Assembly: GCA_046346665.1 (NCBI GenBank)
Contig: JAXMHQ010000008.1
Span: 62,001 to 126,000 of the forward strand
Source of the DNA: JAXMHQ01 sp046346665
GTDB taxonomy: Bacteria > Verrucomicrobiota > Verrucomicrobiia > Limisphaerales > JAXMHQ01
Reading direction: 5' to 3'
DNA: 64,000 nucleotides
Shown here: positions 33,864-42,200 of the stretch, one piece after another
Layout of the letters: each line of letters opens with the position of its first letter
Numbering within the stretch: position 1 is the stretch's first letter
Notes under the pieces: generated by a model
Told to the model about the DNA's origin: nothing
Databases searched by the model: none
The model's input: only the letters and a program-made list of their open reading frames with translations
Translations under genes and position numbers: made by a program

Positions 33864-34499
33864 ATGCCCGATTGCCAGCCTCTATACGACGCCGTCCTCA
33901 GGGGCGACGCGACCACTGCCCGCTCCGCGACAGAACAGGCCCTTGCCGACGGCGCCAGCCCGCTCTCTCTCGTCCACGATTCCATGATGCCCGCCATGGT
34001 CGAGGTCGGACGTCGGTTCGAGTGCAACGACTATTTTGTTCCCGAACTGCTCCTCGCGGCGCGCGCCATGAAAAGCGCCCTCGAACTCATCCGCCCGCAC
34101 CTCGCCGCCGCAGGCAATCCTTCCGCCGGCCGCGTCGTCATCGGAACCGTCAAAGGCGATCTCCATGACATCGGCAAAAACCTCGTCATCGCCATGCTCG
34201 AAGGCGCGGGATACGAAATCATCGATCTCGGCATCAATGTCCCCCCCGCCCGGTTCGTCGCCGCCATCCGCGACAAACAGCCCGCCATCGTCGCCCTGTC
34301 CGCCCTCCTCACCACCACGCTCCCGAACATGAAGGCCACCATCGACGCCATCCGCGAAGCGGGCCTCCGCGACCGGGTCAAAATCCTGATCGGCGGCGCA
34401 CCCGTCACCCGGCGTTACGCGGAGGAAATTGGAGCCGACGGCTACGCCGAAACCGCCGTTGGCGCCGTCGGTCTTGCAAAAAACGTGCTTCCTTCCTGA
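33864..34499 (+). CDS. Corrinoid (B12-binding) methyltransferase protein
   Basis: Cobalamin carrier of the MtaC/MtbC/MtmC type, which shuttles a methyl group between two methyltransferases. The N-terminal helical cap (residues 1-85) is followed by the B12 domain with the cobalt-ligand motif GDLHDIGKNL (H101) and the later segments VALSALLTTTLPNMK and ILIGGAPVTRRYAEEIGADGY. Length 211 fits. ATG at 33864 (MPDCQPL) is used; upstream in-frame codons look non-coding. The UroD-type gene starts 2 bases after the stop, so the pair is one operon. No substrate-specific first methyltransferase is next to it. Confidence 0.92.
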   Translation: MPDCQPLYDAVLRGDATTARSATEQALADGASPLSLVHDSMMPAMVEVGRRFECNDYFVPELLLAARAMKSALELIRPHLAAAGNPSAGRVVIGTVKGDLHDIGKNLVIAMLEGAGYEIIDLGINVPPARFVAAIRDKQPAIVALSALLTTTLPNMKATIDAIREAGLRDRVKILIGGAPVTRRYAEEIGADGYAETAVGAVGLAKNVLPS

Positions 34500-34501
34500 T
34501 T

Positions 34502-35536
34502 ATGACCGACGCCCAATGGACCGGCCTGCTCGCCGTGCTGCGCGGCGAAGTACTGAACCCGCTGCCGGTGGGATTCATCATCGATTGCCCCTGGCTCCCG
34601 GGCTGGCGCGGCATCCGAATCGCCGAGTATCTCTCCAGCGAAACACTCTGGTTCGAAGCCAACCGCGCCGCCATCGAGACGTTCCCCGATGCCTGGTTCC
34701 TTCCCGGGTTCTGGTCCGAATTCGGGATGTGCACCGAACCCTCCGCCTTCGGCAGCCGCTGCGTGTTTCCGCCCGACGAATTTCCGTTCGCGGATAAAAT
34801 CATCGATTCGGTGGAGCAAATCGCGGAGCTCAACACCCCCGACCCGCGCACGGACGGGCTGCTGCCGTTCATGCTGAACCGGCTCCGCTGGGCGCAGCCG
34901 CGCATCGAGGATCTCGGCCATAAAATCCGGTTCTCCGTCTCGCGCGGCCCGCTGAACGTGGCGACCTTCCTCATGGGCACCACCGAGTTCCTCATGGCCA
35001 TCAAGACCGACCCGGAACCGTGCCATCGCCTCCTCCGCATCATCACCGATTACCTCAAATCCTGGCACGCCCTCCAGCGCGAGACGTTCCCCTCCATCGG
35101 CGGACTCTTCATGCTCGATGATATCGTCGGGTTCATGGGCGAAGCCGATTTCATGGAATTCGGATTTCCCTATTTCAAGGAACTCTACGACGTCGACCTG
35201 CCGGTGAAGTTCTTCCACAACGACGCTCCCTGTGCCAAGTCCATCGGCCACTATGCCGACATGGGCGTGAACCTCTACAACCCCGGCATCCAGACGTCGC
35301 TCACCGAAATGCGGCGCCTCTCGAACAACCGCCTCACCATCCTGGGCAACGTGCCCCCGCGCGACGTCCTCGCCCAGGGCACCGTCGAGCAGGTCCGGGA
35401 AGCCACCCGCAAACTCCTGGCCGAAGCCGGCGATTGCCGTTACACGATTTTCTCCTGCGGCGGCGGCGTGCCCCCCGGCGTCTCCACCGAAAACCTCCGC
35501 GCCCTCATCGACACCGTCCGGACACACCCGCATTGA
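34502..35536 (+). CDS. Uroporphyrinogen-decarboxylase-fold methyltransferase
   Basis: A 344-residue protein of the UroD/MtaA/CmuA superfamily, which in this context moves methyl groups from corrinoid proteins to a thiol such as coenzyme M or tetrahydrofolate-linked acceptors, or starts from a methylated substrate. Candidate zinc ligands are H and C in FFHNDAPCA and C in FSCGGGVPPG near the C terminus. It also has LDDIVGFMGEADFMEF and LPGFWSEFGMCTEPSAFG, typical of environmental homologues. Paired with the corrinoid protein (2-base gap), which argues for methyl transfer rather than heme synthesis. The methyl donor cannot be named. Confidence 0.85.
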   Translation: MTDAQWTGLLAVLRGEVLNPLPVGFIIDCPWLPGWRGIRIAEYLSSETLWFEANRAAIETFPDAWFLPGFWSEFGMCTEPSAFGSRCVFPPDEFPFADKIIDSVEQIAELNTPDPRTDGLLPFMLNRLRWAQPRIEDLGHKIRFSVSRGPLNVATFLMGTTEFLMAIKTDPEPCHRLLRIITDYLKSWHALQRETFPSIGGLFMLDDIVGFMGEADFMEFGFPYFKELYDVDLPVKFFHNDAPCAKSIGHYADMGVNLYNPGIQTSLTEMRRLSNNRLTILGNVPPRDVLAQGTVEQVREATRKLLAEAGDCRYTIFSCGGGVPPGVSTENLRALIDTVRTHPH

Positions 35537-35573
35537 TCACGAGCGGATAAGCTGGCGGGAGTCCACACATCCC

Positions 35574-35600
35574 GGTGGGGCGAGACTCCGTCGAGCCCTG
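35574..35600 (+). repeat. GCGAGACTCCGTCGAGCC repeat
   Basis: GGGGCGAGACTCCGTCGAGC at 35577-35596, with the same word at 24387-24413 (one change) and 39161-39186. It can form a short stem (GGGC/GCCC, then GAC/GTC around TCC) with two mismatches between. Followed by an ACTCCATCACTCC repeat unit. Confidence 0.75.
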
Positions 35601-35634
35601 ACTCCATCACTCCGCCCATGGGCCAACAAATCTT

Positions 35635-35676
35635 TTGATCTGAATCAATCCGCGCCTTCTGCGGTTGTGGCATATT
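35635..35676 (+). promoter_or_regulatory. FNR/CRP-family box and -10 element of cupin gene
   Basis: TTGATCTGAATCAA (35635-35648) is an exact match to the FNR/Anr/DNR consensus TTGAT-N4-ATCAA. Its centre is 41.5 bases before the A of the cupin ATG (35683), and CATATT (35671-35676) occupies exactly the -12 to -7 positions for a start at that A. This is the geometry of a class II activated promoter with a leaderless transcript. The protein that binds it is not in the window. Confidence 0.6.
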
Positions 35677-35682
35677 CCTGGC

Positions 35683-36024
35683 ATGAGCGAACAACCTTTG
35701 ATGGAACCAGCAGCCGAAAAAGTCATTTCCCTGGCCGCCGAAACCCAGTTCGTCCCCAACGGCATCGCCAGCCGCACCCTTCTCCGCACCGGGTCCTGCC
35801 GCGTCGTGCTGTTCGGTTTCGCTGAAGGACAGGAACTCTCCGAGCACACTTCACCCAGCCGTGCCCTGGTCCAGATCCTCAGCGGCGAATGCGAATTCAC
35901 CCTCGCCGGCCAATCCCGCCTCCTCAAATCCGGCGATCTCGTCCACATGCCCCCGCACCTCCCCCACGCCGTCAAAGCCACCCAGCCCTTCTCCATGCTC
36001 CTGACACTCATGAAGGAGGCCTGA
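35683..36024 (+). CDS. Small cupin domain protein
   Basis: A 113-residue single cupin, cytosolic. Cupin motif 1 is degenerate: GQELSEHTSPSRALVQILSGECEF keeps the H, the Glu-like acidic site and the glycine turn (quoted in outline only: EHTSPSRALVQILSG). Motif 2 is SGDLVHMPPHLPHAVKA with P and H. The metal-binding set looks like H-H. Similar small cupins are often under FNR/DNR control in bacteria facing oxygen limitation, and a consensus box lies 35 bases upstream. Function unknown. ATG at 35683 is chosen over an upstream in-frame ATG because of the promoter layout. Confidence 0.8.
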   Translation: MSEQPLMEPAAEKVISLAAETQFVPNGIASRTLLRTGSCRVVLFGFAEGQELSEHTSPSRALVQILSGECEFTLAGQSRLLKSGDLVHMPPHLPHAVKATQPFSMLLTLMKEA

Positions 36025-36035
36025 ACCGCCCCCCC

Positions 36036-36061
36036 GTAGCCGCAATCGTCAGATCGCGGTC
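36036..36061 (+). repeat. REP-like palindrome
   Basis: GTAGCCGCAATCGTCAGATC followed by GCGGTC; same family as the copies at 6.8, 9.7 and 20.5 kb, here with one stem mismatch. It lies between the cupin gene and the efflux operon. Confidence 0.75.
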
Positions 36062-36186
36062 GCTTCTCATTCGTCCTTCTTTTCCAGAGGGATTGTCCCA
36101 TCCCCAACGTATTACCCCTGAATGAATCGCGGCCGGTCCGCTTGCATTCAATTGGTTGAGCCCGATGAACCGGCGACGGCTGACGC

Positions 36187-37608
36187 ATGCAATTCTTAAT
36201 TCCTAACCGGCGCACCGGCTGGCCGATGCTGGCCGCAGCGGTATTCGTCGCGGCAATCGTCACCGGTTGCACAGGATTCGCCACGTCCGGCGAAAAAGCC
36301 GCCCGCAAACAGGCCGCCGCTTCCGCCCAAACTTACCGGCCCAACGGACGCAAACCCGAACTTCCCAAACTGACCCCGGAGTCGAGCCTCAGCAATTTCC
36401 TCGAATTCGCGATGCTCAACCAGCCGAAGGTCGAAATCGCCTACAACGACTGGATGGCTTCCATCGAGCGCATCACCCAGGCGCGCTCGCTGCCCGATCC
36501 GCAGTTCACCTACCAGATGGACATCCAGGACGTCGTCACCTCCATCATGCCAGGCGTGCTCGCAGCCATCCCATGGCCCGCCAAATTGAAGGCCGCCGCC
36601 TCGCAGGCCACCGCCGAAAGCCAGTCCCGCTTCTACGCGTTCCAATCCGCCGCGCTCCAGAACGCCTTCGAAGTCAAACGCGCGTATTACCAGCTCCACT
36701 ATCTTTCGGACAAAATTCGAGTGAACCAGGATATGCTCAGCCTGCTGAACCGCCTGGAAGCCCTCGCCAGCGCCGAAAACCAGGCCGGCAAAGTCACCCT
36801 CCAGGACGTCCTCCGCGCCCAGATCGAACAGGGCCGCGTCCGCGTCGAGATCGCCAACCTCGAGGATTCCCGCTCTTCCCTCCTCGCCCAGTTCAAGGCC
36901 GCGCTCGGACTCGGCCCCGCCGATCCCGATCCGCCCGCGCCCGCTCGATTCGATTCGACGCCCACCAACATCGACCTCGCCGCCGTGCTCGGCGCGGCGC
37001 TCGCCCAAAATACGCGGCTCAAATCTCTCGCGGCCGATGTGCAGGCCGCCGAAGCCGCCCTCATGATGGCCGAAAAATCCAAACTCCCGGACTTCTCGCT
37101 CGGCCTGATGGCCGATGCAAAAATGTCGCCCACCCTCTACCGCCCTCTCGGCACCGTGAGCCTCCCCATCTGGCGCGACAAAATCGCCGCCCGGATCGCC
37201 GAAGCGCAGGCTGACAAAAAATCCGCCCAGGCCCGGCTTTCCGACGACCAGATTGCCCTCGCGGTCGACATTGCGGAACGCGCCTACGTGTATCGCGAAT
37301 CGACCCGCAACCTGGGCCTGTTGAACGAAGAATTGCTCCCCAAGGCGCGACAATCGTTCCAAATGGCACAATCCAGTTATTTGTCAGGCACAATGGATAT
37401 TTTCAATTTCACTGACACCCAGCGCACCCTGCTGCGGTTCGAACTGGACCGCGTGGACGCGGAGTCGCAACGCGAAATCGTGCTCGCCGAGCTGTCCCTG
37501 ATCGTCCAGGGCATGCCCCCGGCCGGCACGTCGATGGCCGGCGCCCGGCCCGCCTCGATGAACCGCTTGAATCCCGCCGCGAACCCCGCCCAGGCCGGCG
37601 GCATGTAG
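36187..37608 (+). CDS. CusC-type outer membrane factor (TolC family)
   Basis: Outer-membrane channel of a tripartite metal efflux pump. A lipobox VTGC places the lipidated cysteine at residue 28 (AAAVFVAAIVTGC), as in CusC. The mature part is a repeated helical-hairpin protein: residues around LNQPKVEIAYNDWMASIERI and, about 200 later, ALAQNTRLKSLAADVQAAEA are the paired TolC repeats; LPDPQFTYQMD and LPDFSLGLMADAK correspond to the two beta-barrel strands. 473 residues is normal. First gene of the operon; the adaptor gene starts 13 bases after the stop. Confidence 0.9.
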   Translation: MQFLIPNRRTGWPMLAAAVFVAAIVTGCTGFATSGEKAARKQAAASAQTYRPNGRKPELPKLTPESSLSNFLEFAMLNQPKVEIAYNDWMASIERITQARSLPDPQFTYQMDIQDVVTSIMPGVLAAIPWPAKLKAAASQATAESQSRFYAFQSAALQNAFEVKRAYYQLHYLSDKIRVNQDMLSLLNRLEALASAENQAGKVTLQDVLRAQIEQGRVRVEIANLEDSRSSLLAQFKAALGLGPADPDPPAPARFDSTPTNIDLAAVLGAALAQNTRLKSLAADVQAAEAALMMAEKSKLPDFSLGLMADAKMSPTLYRPLGTVSLPIWRDKIAARIAEAQADKKSAQARLSDDQIALAVDIAERAYVYRESTRNLGLLNEELLPKARQSFQMAQSSYLSGTMDIFNFTDTQRTLLRFELDRVDAESQREIVLAELSLIVQGMPPAGTSMAGARPASMNRLNPAANPAQAGGM

Positions 37609-37621
37609 CCAGGAATCCTCC

Positions 37622-39202
37622 ATGAAACACCCATTACCCATCTGGCTCCTCGCGGCAATGTGGCTGCTCGCAGGTTGCAACCACCACACAACCGCCACCG
37701 CGGAAACCAAAACCCTCTACACCTGCGGCATGCACCCGCAGGTCGTCCAGGATCACCCCGGTGATTGCCCGATCTGCGGCATGAAACTCACCCCACTTCG
37801 CTCCGCTGCAAGCGCAGGCCCCGAACAGACCGCCCCGGATTCGCAGCTGATCGCCCTCGACCCCGCCACCATCCAGACCATGGGCATCCGCACCGCCCTC
37901 GTCGAACGCGGCCCCCTCCGACGCATCATCCGCACCGTTGGCACCGTCGAATACAACGAAACCGCCCTGGCCGATGTCACCACCAAGTTCAAAGGCTGGA
38001 TCGAAAAACTCCATGTCAACGCCACCGGCCAGCTCGTCATGAAAGGCGACCCGCTCTTCGATATCTATTCCCCCGAACTTTACAGCGCCCAGGCGGAATA
38101 CATCCTCGCCACCGACCCCGCCACCCGCGGCATCGCCTCCAGCGATTCCCTCCGCCAATCCGCACTTACCAAGCTCAAGTTCTTCGACATCTCCGATGCC
38201 CAGATTGCCGAGCTCGACAAAACTCGCCAGCCGCGCAAAAGCATGACGATCGTCGCGCCGCAGGACGGCTTCGCGGTTGAAAAGATGGCGGTCGCCGGCC
38301 AGATGGTCGACGCCGGCATGAAAATCTACCGCCTCGCCGACCTCGGCCTGGTGTGGGTCCAGGCCCAGATTTTCGAACAGGACGTTCCCTACCTGAAACT
38401 CGGCCAGGAAGCCACCGTCACGCTGCCTTACTGGAACGACCGTGAATTCCGCGGCCGCGTCACGTTCATCTACCCAAACGTCGACGAGAAGACCCGCACC
38501 CTGCTGGTCCGCATGGAATTTCACAACCCGGGCTATTTCCTGAAGCCGGGAATGTTCGCCACCGTCCGCATCGCCGCGCAACTCGATCCCTCCGCCGTCC
38601 TCGTACCCGCCTCCGCCATCCTCCGCAGCGGCGAAACCTCCACCGCCTTCGTCGCCCTCGACGGCGGACGCTTCGAGGCCCGCACAATCGGCCTCGGGCC
38701 GCTCGGCGAAAACGACGAATACCAGGCCCTCAGCGGACTTTCGCCCGGCGAACGCGTCGTCGTGTCCGGCCAGTTCATGCTCGATTCCGAAAGCCAGTTG
38801 CACGAAGCCATCCGCAAGATGCAGTCGCCCCGCCCTGCAGCTTCCACTTCCGGCCCGCCAACCCCAACGGTCCCGGCCCAATCTTTGTCCACGGACGACG
38901 TCCGCTACATCTGCCCCATGCCCGAACACATCTCGATCGAATACGATCACGCAGGCAACTGCCCGATCTGCGGCATGACCCTCGTGCCCGTGAACGCCGC
39001 CATGCTCCAGAAACTTCAGCCCGGCGGCAAGATTCTCTACTACACCTGCCCCATGCCGGAACATGCCGACGTGCACTCGGACAAGCCCGGCAATTGCCCG
39101 AAATGCGGCATGACACTCATCCCGATTACCGCGGCACCAGCGCCGTCCCCTAACCCTGCGGCGGGGCGAGACTCCGTCGAGCCCTTGAAACCAGATAATT
39201 GA
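37622..39202 (+). CDS. cusB: CusB-type periplasmic adaptor with three heavy-metal-binding domains
   Basis: Membrane-fusion adaptor linking the RND pump to the outer-membrane channel. Lipoprotein signal with lipobox LLAGC (Cys19). A heavy-metal-binding domain follows (YTCGMHPQVVQDHPGDCPIC, then GM), then the HlyD core (MGIRTALVERGPLRRIIRTV, GWIEKLHVNATGQLVMKGD, ADLGLVWVQAQIFEQD, FLKPGMFATVRI). The C terminus carries two more metal-binding domains (YICPMPEHISIEYDHAGNCP and YTCPMPEHADVHSDKPGNCP). Three such domains in one adaptor is unusual. The last codons read GRDSVEPLKPDN, from a dispersed repeat, so the natural end was probably earlier. Second gene of the Cu/Ag efflux operon. Confidence 0.92.
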   Translation: MKHPLPIWLLAAMWLLAGCNHHTTATAETKTLYTCGMHPQVVQDHPGDCPICGMKLTPLRSAASAGPEQTAPDSQLIALDPATIQTMGIRTALVERGPLRRIIRTVGTVEYNETALADVTTKFKGWIEKLHVNATGQLVMKGDPLFDIYSPELYSAQAEYILATDPATRGIASSDSLRQSALTKLKFFDISDAQIAELDKTRQPRKSMTIVAPQDGFAVEKMAVAGQMVDAGMKIYRLADLGLVWVQAQIFEQDVPYLKLGQEATVTLPYWNDREFRGRVTFIYPNVDEKTRTLLVRMEFHNPGYFLKPGMFATVRIAAQLDPSAVLVPASAILRSGETSTAFVALDGGRFEARTIGLGPLGENDEYQALSGLSPGERVVVSGQFMLDSESQLHEAIRKMQSPRPAASTSGPPTPTVPAQSLSTDDVRYICPMPEHISIEYDHAGNCPICGMTLVPVNAAMLQKLQPGGKILYYTCPMPEHADVHSDKPGNCPKCGMTLIPITAAPAPSPNPAAGRDSVEPLKPDN

Positions 39203-39283
39203 ATTCCCACACAATTCGTGAACATTCGCGTCAATTCGCGTCCGGCCTCTATCCGTGTTCATCCATGTTCATCCGTGGTTGAT
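39161..39283 (+). repeat. Composite repeat between cusB and cusA
   Basis: GGGGCGAGACTCCGTCGAGC-type element (39161-39186) overlaps the end of cusB. It is followed by ATTCGTGAACATTCGCGTCA and ATTCGCGTC units (39214-39242) and ATCCGTGTTCATCCATG / TTCATCCGTGGTT units (39251-39280). The composite separates two genes of one operon by 92 bases. Confidence 0.8.
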
Positions 39284-39294
39284 CATTTTTGCCC

Positions 39295-42200
39295 ATGCTC
39301 AAAGGCATCATCGATTTCTCGCTGAAGAACAAATTCATCGTTCTTCTCGGCACGCTCGCGCTCGTGCTCGGCGGCAGCTTCGCCGTCAGGCACGTCCCGC
39401 TCGACGCCATCCCCGATCTCTCGGACGTCCAGGTGATCGTCTACACCGAGTGGCCCGGCCAGGCCCCCCAGATCGTCCAGGACCAGGTCACTTATCCGAT
39501 CACCACCAAAATGCTGTCCGTCCCCAAAGCGAAGGTCGTCCGCGGCTATTCGTTCTACGGCTTCTCTTTCGTCTATGTGATCTTCGAGGACGGCACCGAC
39601 CCTTACTGGGCCCGCAGCCGCGTCCTGGAATACCTCAGCGGCCTCGGCGGACGCCTCCCGCAAGGCGTCACGCCCAGCCTCGGACCCGATGCCACCGGGG
39701 TCGGCTGGGCGTTCATGTATTCCCTCAATTCCACCAACCACGACCTCGCCCAACTCCGCTCGATGCAGGACTGGTATCTCCGCTACCAACTCGCGTCCGT
39801 GGAAGGCGTCTCCGAAGTCGCGTCGGTAGGCGGATTCGTCAAGCAATACCAGGTCACGGTCGATCCCGCCAAACTCCGAGCCTACAACCTGTCCATCCCC
39901 CAGGTCGCCATGGCCGTCAAACGCAGCAACGGCGAAGTCGGCGGACGCTCGCTCGAATGGTCGGAAAAGGAATTCATCCTCCGCGTGCGCGGCTACATCG
40001 AATCGCTCGACGACCTCCGCAAGGTCGCCGTCGGCGTCGGTGACAAAGGCGTCCCCCTCCTCCTCGGCCAGGTCGCCAACGTGGAGCTCGGGCCTGACAT
40101 GCGCCGCGGCATCGCCGAATTGAACGGCGAAGGCGAAACGGTCGGCGGCATCATCGTCGTCCGCTACGGCGCCAATGCCCGCCAGGTGATCCTCGACGTC
40201 AAGAAACGCCTCGACGAGGCCATGAAAGGCCTGCCGGCCGATGTGAAATACACCGTCGTCTACGACCGCAGCACGCTCATCACGCGCGCGGTCCGGACGC
40301 TCGAGGAAAAACTGATCGAGGAAAGCCTCGTGGTCGCCCTGGTCTGCTTCGCCTTCCTCATGCACCTCCGCAGCGCCCTCGTCGCCATCATCATCCTCCC
40401 CATCGCCGTCCTCGCGTCCTTCCTCGTCATGTTCGCCCAGGGCCTCAGCTCCAACATCATGTCCCTCGGCGGCATCGCCATCGCCATCGGAGCCATGGTC
40501 GACGCCGTCATCATCATGATCGAAAACGCCCACAAACACCTCGAGCATGACCAGGGGCGCAAGCCCCACTGGGACATCATCCGCGACGCCGCCGTCGAAG
40601 TCGGCCCGACGCTCTTTTACTCGCTGCTGGTGATCACCGTGTCGTTCCTGCCCGTGTTCACCCTGCAGGCGCAGGAAGGACGCATGTTCAAGCCGCTGGC
40701 GTTCACCAAGACGTATTCCATGGCCGCCGCCGCCCTGCTCTCCCTCACGCTCGCCCCCGTGCTCATGGGCTTCTTCATCCGCGGCAAAATCCCGCGCGAA
40801 GAAAACAACCCCATCAACCGCTTCCTCATCTGGCTCTACCATCCCGTCGTCGATTTCGTCATCCGCCGCCGCTGGGCCGTCATCGGCACCGCCGCCGCCA
40901 TCGTGGCCTGGGTTTTCTTTCCCTGGAACAATCTTGTCAACCGAGTCCTCCCCGACGGATCCGCGCGCGAATGGGCGTTGTCGGCCGGGAAATTCTTTCC
41001 CTGGCAGAACATCGGCTCCGAATTCATGCCGCCGCTTTACGAAGGCGACCTGCTCTACATGCCCACGACGTTCCCCGGCATCTCGCCCACCAAGGCCCGC
41101 GAGATTCTGCAGGTCACCGACCGTCTCATCCGCCGTTTTCCCGAAGTGGAACAGGTGTTCGGCAAAGTCGGCCGCGCCGAAACCGCCACCGACCCCGCCC
41201 CGTTCGACATGATCGAAACCACGATCATGCTCAAACCCGAGGAGCACTGGCCGGCGGTCGACATCCACGACGGCCACGGCCGCGTCACCGCCCACCGGCC
41301 GCGCACGCCGGACGAATTGATGGACGCGCTCAACGCCTCGGTGCAGATCCCCGGCCTGAACAACGCCTGGACGATGCCCATCAAAACCCGCATCGACATG
41401 CTCGCCACCGGTATCAAGACTCCCGTCGGCGTCAAGATCGCCGGGCCCAATCTCGCGGAACTGGAACGCATAGCGTCCGAGGTCGAAGTCGTCGTCAAAT
41501 CCGTTCCCGGCACCCTCAGCGCGTTCGCGGAACGCACCATGGGCGGGAATTACATCGAGTTCACCATCGACCGTGATGCGATCGCCCGATACGGACTCAC
41601 GGTTGGCGACGTGCAGGAAACGCTGGAGGTCGCCCTCGGTGGCATGCCGCTGACCACCACCGTCGAAGGCCTCGAACGCTACGATGTGACCCTCCGTTAC
41701 AACCGCGATTTCCGGGAAAACCTCGAGGCGCTGCGCCAGATCGTTGTCCCCACCCTGACAGGCGCCCAGGTTCCCATTGGACAACTCGCCCGCATCGAGA
41801 CTGTGCGCGCCCCCATGGGCATTAAAAGCGAAGGGGCCGTTCCAAACGCCTGGGTCTACGTCGACGTCAAGGGCGTCGACGTCGGCACCTACGTCCAACG
41901 CGCCATGCGCGCCGTGAACGATGCCGTCGCCGCCGGCACCATCCAACTCCCAAACGGCTACACCATTCTCTGGAGCGGCCAGTACGAATACATGCAGCGC
42001 GCTGCACAACGCCTGATGGTGGTTGTCCCCCTCACATTGCTGATCATCGTCCTGATCATCTACCTCAACACCCGCTCCGCGATCAAAACCGCCATCGTCC
42101 TTCTCGCGGTCCCGTTCTCACTCGTCGGGGCCATCGGCATCCTCGCCCTGCTTCATTACAACCTCAGCGTCGCCGTCTGGGTCGGCATCATCGCCCTCGC

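Noticed and set aside
39283..42009. Long minus-strand frame opposite cusA.
   Set aside because: Antisense shadow of a high-GC gene; rich in D, G, A and H, with no domain signature.
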